Below, piece after piece: positions 19,129-28,340 of a DNA stretch of 64,000 nucleotides (position 1 is the first letter of the stretch; every line of letters starts with the position of its first letter). The notes beneath the pieces are model-generated. The model was not told where the DNA came from, did no database searches, and saw only the letters and a program-made list of their open reading frames with translations. The DNA is taken from positions 56,327 to 120,326 of the forward strand of contig CALSTS010000009.1 in NCBI GenBank assembly GCA_943789335.1, in the 5' to 3' direction. The DNA is from an uncultured Pseudomonadales bacterium (lineage in GTDB: Bacteria > Pseudomonadota > Gammaproteobacteria > Pseudomonadales > Pseudohongiellaceae). The position numbers and the translations under genes are program-made.

Positions 19129-19665
19129 ATGGCACTCAAACCTACTATCTATAAATTACGTATTAGCTTGTCAGACACTAATCGACATTACTACGACACT
19201 CTTAATTTAACTATTGCTCAGCATCCATCTGAAACGATTGAACGCATGGTTGTGCGTGTTCTGGTTTTTTGTATTAACGCAGAAGACAATCTAATTTTCA
19301 CCAAAGGTCTCAGTGCAACCGAAGAGCCGGATCTCTGGTTACGATCTTTAGATAACACTCTGGAACTGTGGATTGATGTAGGAGAGCCTGCAGCTGAGCG
19401 AATCAAAAAAGCCACTCATCTTGCGCAACAAGTGAAAGTGTATTGCTTCAATAAGAAATCAGATATCTGGTGGTCGCAAGGGAAGGAAAGTATTAAAGAT
19501 TTAAATGTTTCAGTTTTTCAGTTCTCTATTGAGGAAATAAAAGCCTTAGCCAGTTTGGTGGAACGTACTATGGAATTGTCAGTAACGATTGCTGAAGACT
19601 CAGCTTACATAGCTACAGGAAAAGGTGAATGTGAAATAAACTGGTCTTTGTTACAGAGCCCCTAA
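19129..19665 (+). CDS. yaeQ: YaeQ family protein
   Basis: The 178-residue sequence follows the YaeQ family from end to end: a YKLRISLSDTNRHYYD start, HPSETIERMVVRVLVFC, EEPDLW and WIDVGEP. These proteins have a PD-(D/E)XK-like fold, and YaeQ has been reported to suppress loss of the RfaH transcription antiterminator. It ends only 4 nt into the convergent aldolase-like gene on the other strand. Confidence 0.85.
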   Translation: MALKPTIYKLRISLSDTNRHYYDTLNLTIAQHPSETIERMVVRVLVFCINAEDNLIFTKGLSATEEPDLWLRSLDNTLELWIDVGEPAAERIKKATHLAQQVKVYCFNKKSDIWWSQGKESIKDLNVSVFQFSIEEIKALASLVERTMELSVTIAEDSAYIATGKGECEINWSLLQSP

Positions 19666-20807
19666 GTTAAAGATCGAGCAAATGCTTCGGCTAGTTGTTC
19701 AGCCGTAATGCGGTTCCATGTTTCGTTGACTGATAATGTTATTCTTCCTTGAGCGTTGGGCTGGCCTAGCATAATATTCATAGCTGCGAGGCGACGCTTC
19801 ACTTCTGTAACATCAACATCAGGAAGTGTGATTCTTGCAAGGTTTGTCCCGTTCGGAATCCTAGTTAGCTGAATTTCAGTTATTTCTTCAAGCGCACTAT
19901 AAAAAGATTCTGAAACATTCACTGCATTTTTCAAACGATCTGTGAATCCTTCCATATAATGTCTGGCAACTAGCGCTGATGGCCAGCCAGCCCATAAGTT
20001 TCCACCAAACATGCGACGGGTATGGTACATATTTTCAAGCTTAGATCTAGGTCCCGCAAGAATTGCCCCCACATTACTATTAAAATATTTCCACAACGAA
20101 AAATAGACTGTGTCGAAAGGAGCTGCGTATTCTGCTGGTGTAATACCCGTATATGCACTCGCAATAAACATTCGAGCTCCATCAAGGTGAGTGCCAATAT
20201 CGTGATCACGTGCAAAGGCTAAAATACGTTTAGTTTCTTCCCAGTCGACCATCTCTCCGCCTAGTCTTCTAATGGGGCTTTCAATAAGTATTGCCCCAAC
20301 TTCTGCGGTAACTCTGCCTCCGGCAGTACGTGAGAGAACGGCCTCAACTTCCTCAAGAGTGAAATTGGCGCGGTCTTGAGCGAGAGGAATTAGATTGAGA
20401 TTTGATAGGTTCTGAGAAGCATCACCGGTATCGTTGTAGACGTGGCTTAATCCAGGAACAATGACACGTCTTTTTGATCCAGCCAGTTCACGAAGTGCTA
20501 GTTGATTCGCGAGTGTGCCAGAAGGGATGAAAACGGCCATCTCTTTTCCTAACGCATCGGCACAGTATTGTTCAATTTTTTCTATTTCCCCACCGAGCAA
20601 ATAGTTATCTGGCTCAATATTCGCATCATCACAAAGTTTCTTTAGCAAATTTGTGTAGGCTAAAGGTGTTAATCCAGCGCCATCACCAAAGAGTCTTATG
20701 GGCAATTCACTTTCGTCACTGTTTGATTGAGCCATTGATAATCCAGATATGCCGATAGTTGTTGTTACGCCGGCTATTTTTGCTAATTCACGTCGAGTAA
20801 TTGCCAT
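19662..20807 (-). CDS. Tat-exported threonine aldolase-like PLP enzyme
   Basis: The catalytic part (about residues 35-381) is a fold-type I PLP enzyme of the threonine aldolase/beta-eliminating lyase group: FGDGAG start, GTLANQLALR cofactor loop, THLDGARMF with the PLP-nitrogen Asp, and SLWKYF with the probable Schiff-base lysine. The usual catalytic-lysine context is SLSKG, so this is a divergent member. The N-terminus MAITRRELAK followed by a hydrophobic stretch and SMAQS looks like a twin-arginine signal. That suggests a folded cofactor-loaded enzyme in the periplasm, which is unusual. Substrate unknown: beta-hydroxy amino acids are possible. Confidence 0.75.
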   Translation of the reverse strand: MAITRRELAKIAGVTTTIGISGLSMAQSNSDESELPIRLFGDGAGLTPLAYTNLLKKLCDDANIEPDNYLLGGEIEKIEQYCADALGKEMAVFIPSGTLANQLALRELAGSKRRVIVPGLSHVYNDTGDASQNLSNLNLIPLAQDRANFTLEEVEAVLSRTAGGRVTAEVGAILIESPIRRLGGEMVDWEETKRILAFARDHDIGTHLDGARMFIASAYTGITPAEYAAPFDTVYFSLWKYFNSNVGAILAGPRSKLENMYHTRRMFGGNLWAGWPSALVARHYMEGFTDRLKNAVNVSESFYSALEEITEIQLTRIPNGTNLARITLPDVDVTEVKRRLAAMNIMLGQPNAQGRITLSVNETWNRITAEQLAEAFARSLT

Positions 20808-20937
20808 GGTGTCTCTTTTAGCATAAGTTCCAAAAAATGAAATTAAAATGAGTACAGTGTTGGTTTTTAATCACTATCTCTAAGTCTTATTTCCACCTGA
20901 TTCTAACTTAGAATAATATAAATATCGCTATTTAGCC

Positions 20938-20969
20938 TAATGTCTGCTTTTTATCCAAAGCAGACATTA
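20938..20969. repeat. Perfect 13-bp-stem palindrome between divergent genes
   Basis: TAATGTCTGCTTT, a 6-nt loop, then its exact complement. It lies upstream of both the aldolase-like gene and the DUF2306 gene, with no T run, so it is not a simple terminator. It may be an operator or a copy of a dispersed repeat. Confidence 0.6.
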
Positions 20970-21113
20970 TGAATTGCTGGTTATATTTACATTAGTAAAG
21001 TTTATTTCACAATAAACCTCCTTTAACTTCCATTTTCTTGCAACTAATCGTTTTATCTAGATAATACATTTGGCATATTACTCACTATAAACAATTTAAT
21101 TTTATATAAAGGC

Positions 21114-21722
21114 ATGATAAATAAAACAGTTTGCTGGTCATTTATGACTCTAGCGGCTTTTGCGATAGCTGGATACGCAATATCTGCTGCCATACCTAGC
21201 ACGAGAACAGAATTTGCGGAAAGCTTGTTCGAATTCTCTGCAGTCGGATCAATGTCTCATTTTCTGGGAGGAGCCATCGTATTAATAGCAGGAGCAATTC
21301 AATTTAGCACCCGTTTCAGAACTCGTTACCTACATATTCATCGTTGGCTTGGACGAATTTACGTAATTGGAGCTATTGTAGTTGGTACAGCTGGCTTATT
21401 TCTTGCTTTTTCTTCATCAGGAGGAGTGGTTGCCCATTTTGGCTTTGGTATGCTGGCAGTATGCTGGGTTGGTGCTACCTTGGTTGCATACCGACATATC
21501 CGTGCTGGGAATATTCGTTTGCACCAGGATTGGATGATAAGAAGTTATGCTTTGACACTGGCAGCTGTTACGTTAAGGATATATATTCCATTATTTCTGA
21601 TTTATGGAATTTCTTTCGATGACGCTTACCCTGCCATTTCTTGGCTCTGTTGGGTGCCTAATATTCTGATTGCTGAATGGTTATTGGTGCCTCGGTCGAA
21701 TCGGATACACTCATCAGCATAA
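21114..21722 (+). CDS. DUF2306 integral membrane protein
   Basis: The 202-residue protein has about six hydrophobic helices. It carries the family's conserved histidines in HRWLGRIYV and HQDWMIRSYALT, which could ligate haem or metal across the membrane. These proteins are of unknown function in the inner membrane. It stands alone on the plus strand, with the palindrome at 20938-20969 in its upstream region. Confidence 0.75.
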   Translation: MINKTVCWSFMTLAAFAIAGYAISAAIPSTRTEFAESLFEFSAVGSMSHFLGGAIVLIAGAIQFSTRFRTRYLHIHRWLGRIYVIGAIVVGTAGLFLAFSSSGGVVAHFGFGMLAVCWVGATLVAYRHIRAGNIRLHQDWMIRSYALTLAAVTLRIYIPLFLIYGISFDDAYPAISWLCWVPNILIAEWLLVPRSNRIHSSA

Positions 21723-21909
21723 AAAGTATACTGAACTATCAATCTCCACTTACGACCTCAAGCAGGCGTTTACTTTTTTTTGACTAAAACTTAATTTAAA
21801 ATTAGCGGAGTGTATTAAAGACAAAGAATATCGCTGGCTTACTAGGAAAGGCCTTCTATACTTCCTATACTTAACTTATAACAATCCAGTTGCTGGTGTT
21901 AGACTAAAT

Positions 21910-22890
21910 ATGGCCAATCACGCTGACAAAATATTAAACGATGTTGATGTTGTTATTTCTGACTGTGTGCTGCGCGATGGTTTACAAATTTTAAAGAATT
22001 TAGTGGTGTCTCTTGAAGACAAAAAGGCCATTCTACGTTTGTTGTTTGAAAGTGGGATTCGCAATATCGAGATAACGTCAATGGTACCACCCAAACTGGT
22101 ACCGCAATTTGCTGATGCCGGCGATATGATTCGCTATGCGGATGAACTTGGTGTGTTACTACCAACGGTATTGTCTCCAAATCTTAAAGGTGTAGAGCGA
22201 GCCATCGAATATGGCGCCCGTTCTGTAGTGTTACCGCTATCAGTCAGTGAAACCCATAGCCAGAAAAATATTCGCAAAAGCCGTATAGAAGCATTAGAAG
22301 AGCTAGCACGAGTAAGAGTATTAATTGATCAACAACCTCTCGCTAAACGACCGTTACTGGCGGCGGGAATTTCCACAGCTTTTGGTTGCTCCTATGAAGG
22401 AAAAATCGATGAAGACCAGGTGTTTTGGATGGTTGACGAGTGTCAGAAAATTGGAGTCGATGAATTAGGTCTGGCCGATACCGTCGGATATGCCGTTCCC
22501 AAACAGATAACAAGTGCCTTTCGTCGTTTACAAAACGTAATTAATCCAGAAATAAAAATAAGGGCGCATTTTCACGATACTTTTGGTTTTGGTCTGGCCA
22601 ATACAATGGCTGCCCTGGAACAAAATGTAAAATATTTTGATGCTTCTCTCTGTGGATTAGGCGGCTGTCCTTTTGCTCCGAATGCTACAGGTAATATCAC
22701 GCTAGAAGACCTAGTATTTCTGATGCAAAAAAGTGGTGTTAAAACGGGCATCGATTTGGACAAACTATTGTCTGGTCAACAACTATTACGCAGCATATTG
22801 CCAGATCAGCAACTTTACGGAGTTGTTAATCGAGCAGGCAAATATCCCGCTGATTTTCCCTCTGAAAACATCTTTGAAACCACGCAATAA
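21910..22890 (+). CDS. HMG-CoA lyase-type enzyme
   Basis: This is a TIM-barrel lyase of the HMGL-like family (326 residues). The key residues of HMG-CoA lyase are present: RDGLQ near residue 22, the metal-binding HFHDTFG near 219 and the catalytic-cysteine loop GLGGCPFAPNATGN near 251. The expected reaction is cleavage of 3-hydroxy-3-methylglutaryl-CoA (or a close analogue) to acetyl-CoA and a keto acid. It is followed after 35 nt by a family III CoA-transferase and then a dicarboxylate-type transporter, which suggests catabolism of an imported hydroxy-dicarboxylate. The substrate could instead be a citramalyl-type CoA. Confidence 0.8.
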   Translation: MANHADKILNDVDVVISDCVLRDGLQILKNLVVSLEDKKAILRLLFESGIRNIEITSMVPPKLVPQFADAGDMIRYADELGVLLPTVLSPNLKGVERAIEYGARSVVLPLSVSETHSQKNIRKSRIEALEELARVRVLIDQQPLAKRPLLAAGISTAFGCSYEGKIDEDQVFWMVDECQKIGVDELGLADTVGYAVPKQITSAFRRLQNVINPEIKIRAHFHDTFGFGLANTMAALEQNVKYFDASLCGLGGCPFAPNATGNITLEDLVFLMQKSGVKTGIDLDKLLSGQQLLRSILPDQQLYGVVNRAGKYPADFPSENIFETTQ

Positions 22891-22925
22891 TGGCGATGAT
22901 TGAAAAAAAAACAGGATAAATCAGC

Positions 22926-24122
22926 ATGAGCAGTAATTCACCACTTGAAGGTATTCGTGTTCTTGAATTTGGACACATGGTAATGGGCCCATCATGCGGC
23001 ATGATTCTGGCCGACTTGGGGGCAGAAGTAATCAAAATTGAACCTCAGGGTAAAGGCGATAAAACTCGTTATCTGGGATCCTTCGGTGCAGGCTTCCATG
23101 CCATGTTTAATCGCAATAAGAAAAGCTTAGCTGTCGATATTAAATCTGATGAAGGGAAAGAATTAATATTTGAATTGGTCAAGTCCGTGGATGTCGTTAC
23201 CGAAAACTTTCGGGAAGGCACGCTGGATCGAGCCGGTATTGGTTACAACGAACTAAAAAAACAAAATCCAGGGTTGATCTACTGTTCAATGAAAGGGTTT
23301 CTTTCCGGCCCGTATGAGAATAGAGCGGCATTGGATGAAGTAGTACAGATGATGGGAGGCCTGGCTTACATGACGGGTCCCGAAGGCAAGCCCTCTAGAG
23401 CGGGAGCCTCCGTAAATGACATTATGGGAGGCATGTTTGGTGTTATCGGGATCCTTGCAGCAGTTCACCAAAAACAAATTACTGGTGAAGGCAGTATTGT
23501 TAAATCAGGCCTATTCGAAAACTGTGCTTTGTTGATGGCTACTCATATTGCCTCTTACGAAATATCCGGACTCCCCAGTAAGTCGTTATTCACCAGAGAT
23601 ACTCAGCCTTGGCCGGTCTATGACCTGTTCTGGACTCGTAGCAAAAATCAAATTTTTGTCGGATTAGTCACTGATGGGCAATGGTACAAATTTTGTGACG
23701 AATTTAAACTGGATGACCTAAAGACTGATGCTACATTGCAAACAAATGAAGATAGGGTTGCCGCACGAGACCGTATTCTTCCCCGGTTGGAAGATCTATT
23801 TAGCAGCATGAATGCCGACACAGTTACCAAACGTCTTGATCTGGTGGGATGTCCCTTTGCTCCCGTAGCCAAGCCTGAAGACCTGCTTGATGATAAGCAT
23901 CTTAATGCTGGAAGTGGTTTTGTAGATATTGAATTACGACCCGGTTTGATGGGCAAACTACCCAAGATTCCTATTGAATACAATGGTAAAAGGTTGGAGT
24001 TGAGGATTCAGCCGCCTCATGTCGGCGAGCATAGCCGTGAACTTATTACCTCAATGGGGCATGATGATAGTTTTGTTGATGAATTAAAGGCTAAAGGAAT
24101 AGTTAGCGAAGAACTTCCTTAA
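22926..24122 (+). CDS. Family III (CaiB/BaiF) CoA-transferase
   Basis: The 398-residue protein is a typical class III CoA-transferase: the N-terminal GIRVLEFGHMVMGP motif, LADLGAEVIKIEPQG, and the region around LDEVVQMMGG where the catalytic aspartate is expected, then GEGSIVKSGLFE. These enzymes move CoA between carboxylates. Paired with the HMG-CoA lyase gene it would activate HMG or a related acid with succinyl-CoA, as the human SUGCT homologue does. A ribosome site AGGA precedes the ATG and a hairpin terminator follows. Confidence 0.85.
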   Translation: MSSNSPLEGIRVLEFGHMVMGPSCGMILADLGAEVIKIEPQGKGDKTRYLGSFGAGFHAMFNRNKKSLAVDIKSDEGKELIFELVKSVDVVTENFREGTLDRAGIGYNELKKQNPGLIYCSMKGFLSGPYENRAALDEVVQMMGGLAYMTGPEGKPSRAGASVNDIMGGMFGVIGILAAVHQKQITGEGSIVKSGLFENCALLMATHIASYEISGLPSKSLFTRDTQPWPVYDLFWTRSKNQIFVGLVTDGQWYKFCDEFKLDDLKTDATLQTNEDRVAARDRILPRLEDLFSSMNADTVTKRLDLVGCPFAPVAKPEDLLDDKHLNAGSGFVDIELRPGLMGKLPKIPIEYNGKRLELRIQPPHVGEHSRELITSMGHDDSFVDELKAKGIVSEELP

Positions 24123-24124
24123 AT

Positions 24125-24153
24125 AATAAGGTATTTGCCAATATACCTTATTT
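24125..24153 (+). terminator. Hairpin terminator after the CoA-transferase gene
   Basis: AATAAGGTAT and ATACCTTATT pair around a short loop and are followed by TTTTC. The stem is AT-rich, so termination may be partial and some transcription may reach the transporter gene. Confidence 0.5.
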
Positions 24154-24210
24154 TCAGTAGTTAATAAGAGAGTAACAAGTGCTAATTAAAAACAATAAGA
24201 ATATAAAATT

Positions 24211-25647
24211 ATGAACAAGAATATACGATATGCGCTAATACTCAGTGGGCCTATTCTAGCCTTCATAATTTATTTGCTGGTACCGGAGCAAGCGCTAAAA
24301 AGTGATGGCAGCATCCTAGTCCTAGGCCAAGCTGGCAGGGTAACGGCGGGAATGACTGCCTGGATGGCTCTCTGGTGGATGGCCGAAGTTGTTCCTCTTT
24401 ATGTCACTGCACTTATTCCACTTATTGTTTTGTCTTTGACAGGCGCCATGGGGTTCGACCGCATTTCATTGAGCTATGGTCATCGCATAGTCTTTCTTGC
24501 TTTTGGAGGCTTCATGCTGGCTGTTGCCATTGAGAAGTGGCACTTGCATAAGCGTTTCTCTTTATTCGTATTGACTTTTTGTGGCACCAAGCCTCGTAAT
24601 ATCATCGGTGGGTTTATGCTAGCGTCAGCTTTGCTCTCGATGTGGATATCCAATACCGCTACTGCGATCATCATACTGCCGGTAGCCTTGAGTATTATCA
24701 AACTAATAGACAAGGACAACCCACATTATCATAATTTTTCCACCTGCTTATTGCTGGCCATAGCTTATTCCTGTTCGATCGGAGGAATGGGTACATTGGT
24801 GGGGACTGGGACCAACATGTTCTATGCAGGCTATACCGAGGAAATTCTCAACCAACCTGTTTCTTTTGTTCAATGGATGGGAATTGCGCTTCCGGTTGTT
24901 GTTGTGATGCTTCCAGTTAGCTGGTTTTTGATGACGCATTTTATTTTCAGAATTCCAAACAGTGGTGATGATCTACATATTGATACTCGTGATATACATA
25001 CTCTGGGGGCATGGGAGCCTGGTCAGGTACTAACATTTGTTATATTTATTCTTGCAGCTGTTTTGTGGAGTACTTTTCCATTGTTGCAAGCGTGGCCTCC
25101 AATGCAATTTATCTCGGATACAGTTATTGCTGTAGGAGCGGCCTTTTTACTGTTTATTATTCCTTCAAACCTAAAAAAACAAGAATTTCTACTGGACTGG
25201 GATACCGCTGTTAAGAAAGTACCTTGGGGTATTCTGCTGTTGATTGGAGGAGGCTTGTGTATGGCCCGAGCGGTCAGTGAGAATGGGATTGGCGAATACA
25301 TTTCTCTGCTGCTGGAGGATAGCTTATTATTGCCGGAGTTGGTGCTAATATTTGCCGTTTTGACAATGATGGTTTTCCTGACTGAAATCAGCAGTAATAT
25401 CGCCAGTGTGACAGCATTGTCACCAGTTTTTGCTGCCCTGGCATTAAGTCGCAATATGGACCCCAGCCTCTTGATAATACCCATCACACTTGCAGCCAGC
25501 TGCGCTTTTATGCTCCCTGCGGCAACCATGCCCAATTCTATTGTAATGGGTTCTGGCATGGTCAGGGGCTGGCAGATGGCACGTGCGGGATTATTGTTGA
25601 ACATTGTCGGGATTGCTATCATTGCATTAAGGGTTAGCTTTCTTTAA
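24211..25647 (+). CDS. DASS/SLC13-family anion symporter
   Basis: The 478-residue membrane protein has ~11-12 hydrophobic segments and both family SNT-type signatures: WISNTATAIIILP in the first half and TEISSNIASVTALSP in the second, where sodium and carboxylate are bound. Family members import di- and tricarboxylates (succinate, malate, citrate) or sulfate with Na+. Its place just after HMG-CoA lyase and CoA-transferase suggests it brings in their substrate, such as 3-hydroxy-3-methylglutarate or citramalate. That substrate is inferred from context only. Confidence 0.8.
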   Translation: MNKNIRYALILSGPILAFIIYLLVPEQALKSDGSILVLGQAGRVTAGMTAWMALWWMAEVVPLYVTALIPLIVLSLTGAMGFDRISLSYGHRIVFLAFGGFMLAVAIEKWHLHKRFSLFVLTFCGTKPRNIIGGFMLASALLSMWISNTATAIIILPVALSIIKLIDKDNPHYHNFSTCLLLAIAYSCSIGGMGTLVGTGTNMFYAGYTEEILNQPVSFVQWMGIALPVVVVMLPVSWFLMTHFIFRIPNSGDDLHIDTRDIHTLGAWEPGQVLTFVIFILAAVLWSTFPLLQAWPPMQFISDTVIAVGAAFLLFIIPSNLKKQEFLLDWDTAVKKVPWGILLLIGGGLCMARAVSENGIGEYISLLLEDSLLLPELVLIFAVLTMMVFLTEISSNIASVTALSPVFAALALSRNMDPSLLIIPITLAASCAFMLPAATMPNSIVMGSGMVRGWQMARAGLLLNIVGIAIIALRVSFL

Positions 25648-25747
25648 ATACCGACTCAATAGGTTTTTGTAATGTCAGCTATCACCCAAAACAGGCATAA
25701 GAGATGCTCCAGGGAATGATCACTTCTTTTAAATAAGAGGCCATGTC

Positions 25748-26272
25748 ATGCACAAAAAAAGGCTTATCCTGCTTGCTCTAGCAACAGTACTAATATTGCT
25801 TCTGCCCCTTATAACAATGCAGTTCACTGACGAAGTGATCTGGAATCTGGCAGATTTCATTGTGGCTGGAATATTGATTTTTGGCTTTGGTCTTACTTAT
25901 CAGCTGATATCTAGTGAAATGAAACTTGTCACATACAAAGTTGCCGTCGGTCTTGCTGTGGCGACATCTCTGATCCTTATTTGGATGAATCTTGCAGTTG
26001 GCATCATTGGAAACGAAGAAAACCCAGCTAATTTAATGTTTTTCGGGGTGCTGGCTGTTGGGATGATTGGTACTTTTATTGCACGCCTAAAGCCTTATGG
26101 TATGGCGCTCACCTTATTTGCCATGGCTTTTGCTCAAATTCTAATCGCCATATTTACTTTGATCGCTGGATTAGGTTTCACCTTAATAATCAATGGGCTC
26201 TTCGCTTCTTTATGGTGTGGATCAGCATTGCTATTTTTGATCGCTAACCAGCAGCAAGCAATAGAGCATTAG
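25748..26272 (+). CDS. Small integral membrane protein
   Basis: The 174-residue protein has about five to six hydrophobic helices and few charged residues; it begins with a lysine-rich MHKKR. A good ribosome site (AAGAGG) supports the start. I recognise no family. It is on the same strand as, but about 100 nt beyond, the transporter. Confidence 0.55.
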   Translation: MHKKRLILLALATVLILLLPLITMQFTDEVIWNLADFIVAGILIFGFGLTYQLISSEMKLVTYKVAVGLAVATSLILIWMNLAVGIIGNEENPANLMFFGVLAVGMIGTFIARLKPYGMALTLFAMAFAQILIAIFTLIAGLGFTLIINGLFASLWCGSALLFLIANQQQAIEH

Positions 26273-26380
26273 AAATTAAATGATTAATTTCCACTAATAT
26301 TTACCTAAAAATAAGTTAAGGATTGATGCAGAAGGGACTCGCATCTTAAATCTAAGAAGCTCAATCAGAGGAAAGTGCTC

Positions 26381-27340
26381 ATGAAATATTTATTACAAGC
26401 CTTACTTATTTTCTTCATTTCTGTTCCTTGTTTTGCGCAACGTCCAGATCGACCATTCGTTCCACTAAATGCTTACTCACTGGAAGGTTACACCGCAATT
26501 GAAGTAAATGAGGCTTTTAATTTGCCCAGAGGTATCGAGTTTGCCTCTGTTAGCTCATTAGAGATAACAAGCAAAGGTCATTTAATCGTCTTACATCGCG
26601 CTCCTATTCCTTTTTTGGAGTTTGATGCTGCTGGCAACTTTATTCGCGCTTTTGGTAGTGAAAGCCTATTTTCTCGCGCCCACGGTTTAACGCTGGATGA
26701 TGATGACAACATGTGGGTGACAGATGTCATAAATCATGTAGTGATGAAACTTGATACCGATGCAAACCTGTTAATGACAATGGGAACTAGGGGCGAAGCT
26801 GGAGAATGGAATGAAGCGAATGGCTCACATAAATTCTATGAACCTGCCGATGTAGCTTTTGATAGTTTAGGCAATATTTATGTAGGGCAAGGGCATACTA
26901 GAGGTGTACCCAAAATCCTGAAATTTAATGCAGCAGGTGAATTTATCACCCAATGGGGAGGTTTTGGAACGGGCCCTGGAGAGTTTGCTGTAGCGCATTC
27001 CATAGAAATAGATACAAACGACAATATCTATGTGGCAGACCGTGAGAATTTTAGAGTTCAAATTTTTGATGTTGACGGCCTCTATCTTTCTGAATGGAAC
27101 TTTAATGCAATGGCCTGCGCTCTCTATCTCCACGATGATGGCTTTATGTACATGACGACCGGCTTTGATGGTGAAATTGCCAAAGTAGATTTAGAAGGTA
27201 ATGTTATAGGTTCATTGGGGCGGCCTGGCCTAGAAAACGGACAGTTTGGTGAGGGTCATTTCCTGGCTTTGGATAAAAGCCACAATATCTTTATTGCAGA
27301 TGTAGTCAATCGCCGGGTACAACTTTATCGGAAAGATTAA
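26381..27340 (+). CDS. Exported NHL-repeat beta-propeller protein
   Basis: The start is the ATG at 26381 (GAGGA ribosome site), giving a clean signal peptide that ends at CFAQ. The mature part has five or six NHL-type blades with recurring units such as AHGLTLDDDDNMWVTD, PADVAFDSLGNIYV and AHSIEIDTNDNIYVAD. The closest functional relative by layout is the peptidyl-alpha-hydroxyglycine alpha-amidating lyase group. Many such bacterial proteins are merely ligand- or polymer-binding propellers, so no enzyme role is asserted. It is probably periplasmic. Confidence 0.75.
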   Translation: MKYLLQALLIFFISVPCFAQRPDRPFVPLNAYSLEGYTAIEVNEAFNLPRGIEFASVSSLEITSKGHLIVLHRAPIPFLEFDAAGNFIRAFGSESLFSRAHGLTLDDDDNMWVTDVINHVVMKLDTDANLLMTMGTRGEAGEWNEANGSHKFYEPADVAFDSLGNIYVGQGHTRGVPKILKFNAAGEFITQWGGFGTGPGEFAVAHSIEIDTNDNIYVADRENFRVQIFDVDGLYLSEWNFNAMACALYLHDDGFMYMTTGFDGEIAKVDLEGNVIGSLGRPGLENGQFGEGHFLALDKSHNIFIADVVNRRVQLYRKD

Positions 27341-27402
27341 GCTTAGGTGGTCTGCCCGAGTTTATTTCTATGGATGCAAAAAGACAATTCTTGTTCTAGA
27401 AA

Positions 27403-28340
27403 TTAAATAGAATTATCAATAAACGATTTCATCGAAATCAATGCAGCATCATCTATAACAGTAAATTCCATACCGGATATATAATAACCATCTTCAAAAG
27501 AGGAATGCTTAACTTTTGCATATACGCTGCTTTTATCTGCGCCAAAAATTGATGAAGTTACTTCTATTATTACCTCTGTTAGCGGCTCAATTTTATTGGC
27601 CGTTTTAATCTTTAACCCGGTATAACTTACATCCAAAGCCTGACCTTTATAAATTTCGGACAAAATTTTTGATTTATCAACTATTCGATAATTTACCGGC
27701 ATGTTGACGTTAATTCGAGGCACACTTCTGTCATTTTCCACACTGAGAATAAGTCTTTTAGGTTTTTTAATTTCCAATAATTCATAAATAGTTAATGGTC
27801 TTATCTTGCCTTTTGGGTGAACATCATAACTACTGCCAACCTTGATATTCTCTTTGCAAAGATTGTATGAATTATCACTCAGCAAAACTTGACCACGCAT
27901 ACTATATGCTTCAACCCTGCAGCTAGATTAACTTCATTGCCTATGACAGTGAAATCATGATGTGAAATATTACCTAAATATCCGACTGCCACATCACCAG
28001 TGTTTATTCCTATGCCCATATGAATGCTAGGCATATCCATTTCAATGTTTTTACTGTTAATTTGATTCATAGCATTTTGCATTTCTATTGCGCAGGTCAG
28101 CACATTATTTAGGTCATCATTTTTGAATTCGAATATAGCCAATATTGAATCGCCTATTAATTTATCTACGACGCCACCATTTTTAACAATGATCGGGATC
28201 ATGATATTAAAATAACGATTAAGTAAATCTGCCACTTCAAGCGAGGGATACTTTTCAGTAAAGTAAGTAAAACCTCTTAAGTCGGAAATTAATATGCTGG
28301 CTTTTTCAATTTTAAAGCCGCCAAAAACTTTTTCACTCAT
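27403..28340 (-). pseudogene. Class III nucleotide cyclase fused to PilZ, one frameshift
   Basis: Two overlapping frames read as one gene. The first (28340-27879) is a class III adenylate/guanylate cyclase domain with metal-binding Asp residues in ILISDLRGFT and KLIGDSILAIF. The second (27900-27403) supplies the cyclase end, then a PilZ domain with an R..PR start and DVSYTG, the c-di-GMP-binding signature. A one-base deletion near 27915 breaks the frame at NLAA-R, where the catalytic NxxxR arginine should be. The restored product (~310 residues) would link cAMP or cGMP synthesis to c-di-GMP sensing. Upstream sensor domains are absent: the protein starts directly at the cyclase. Confidence 0.7.
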
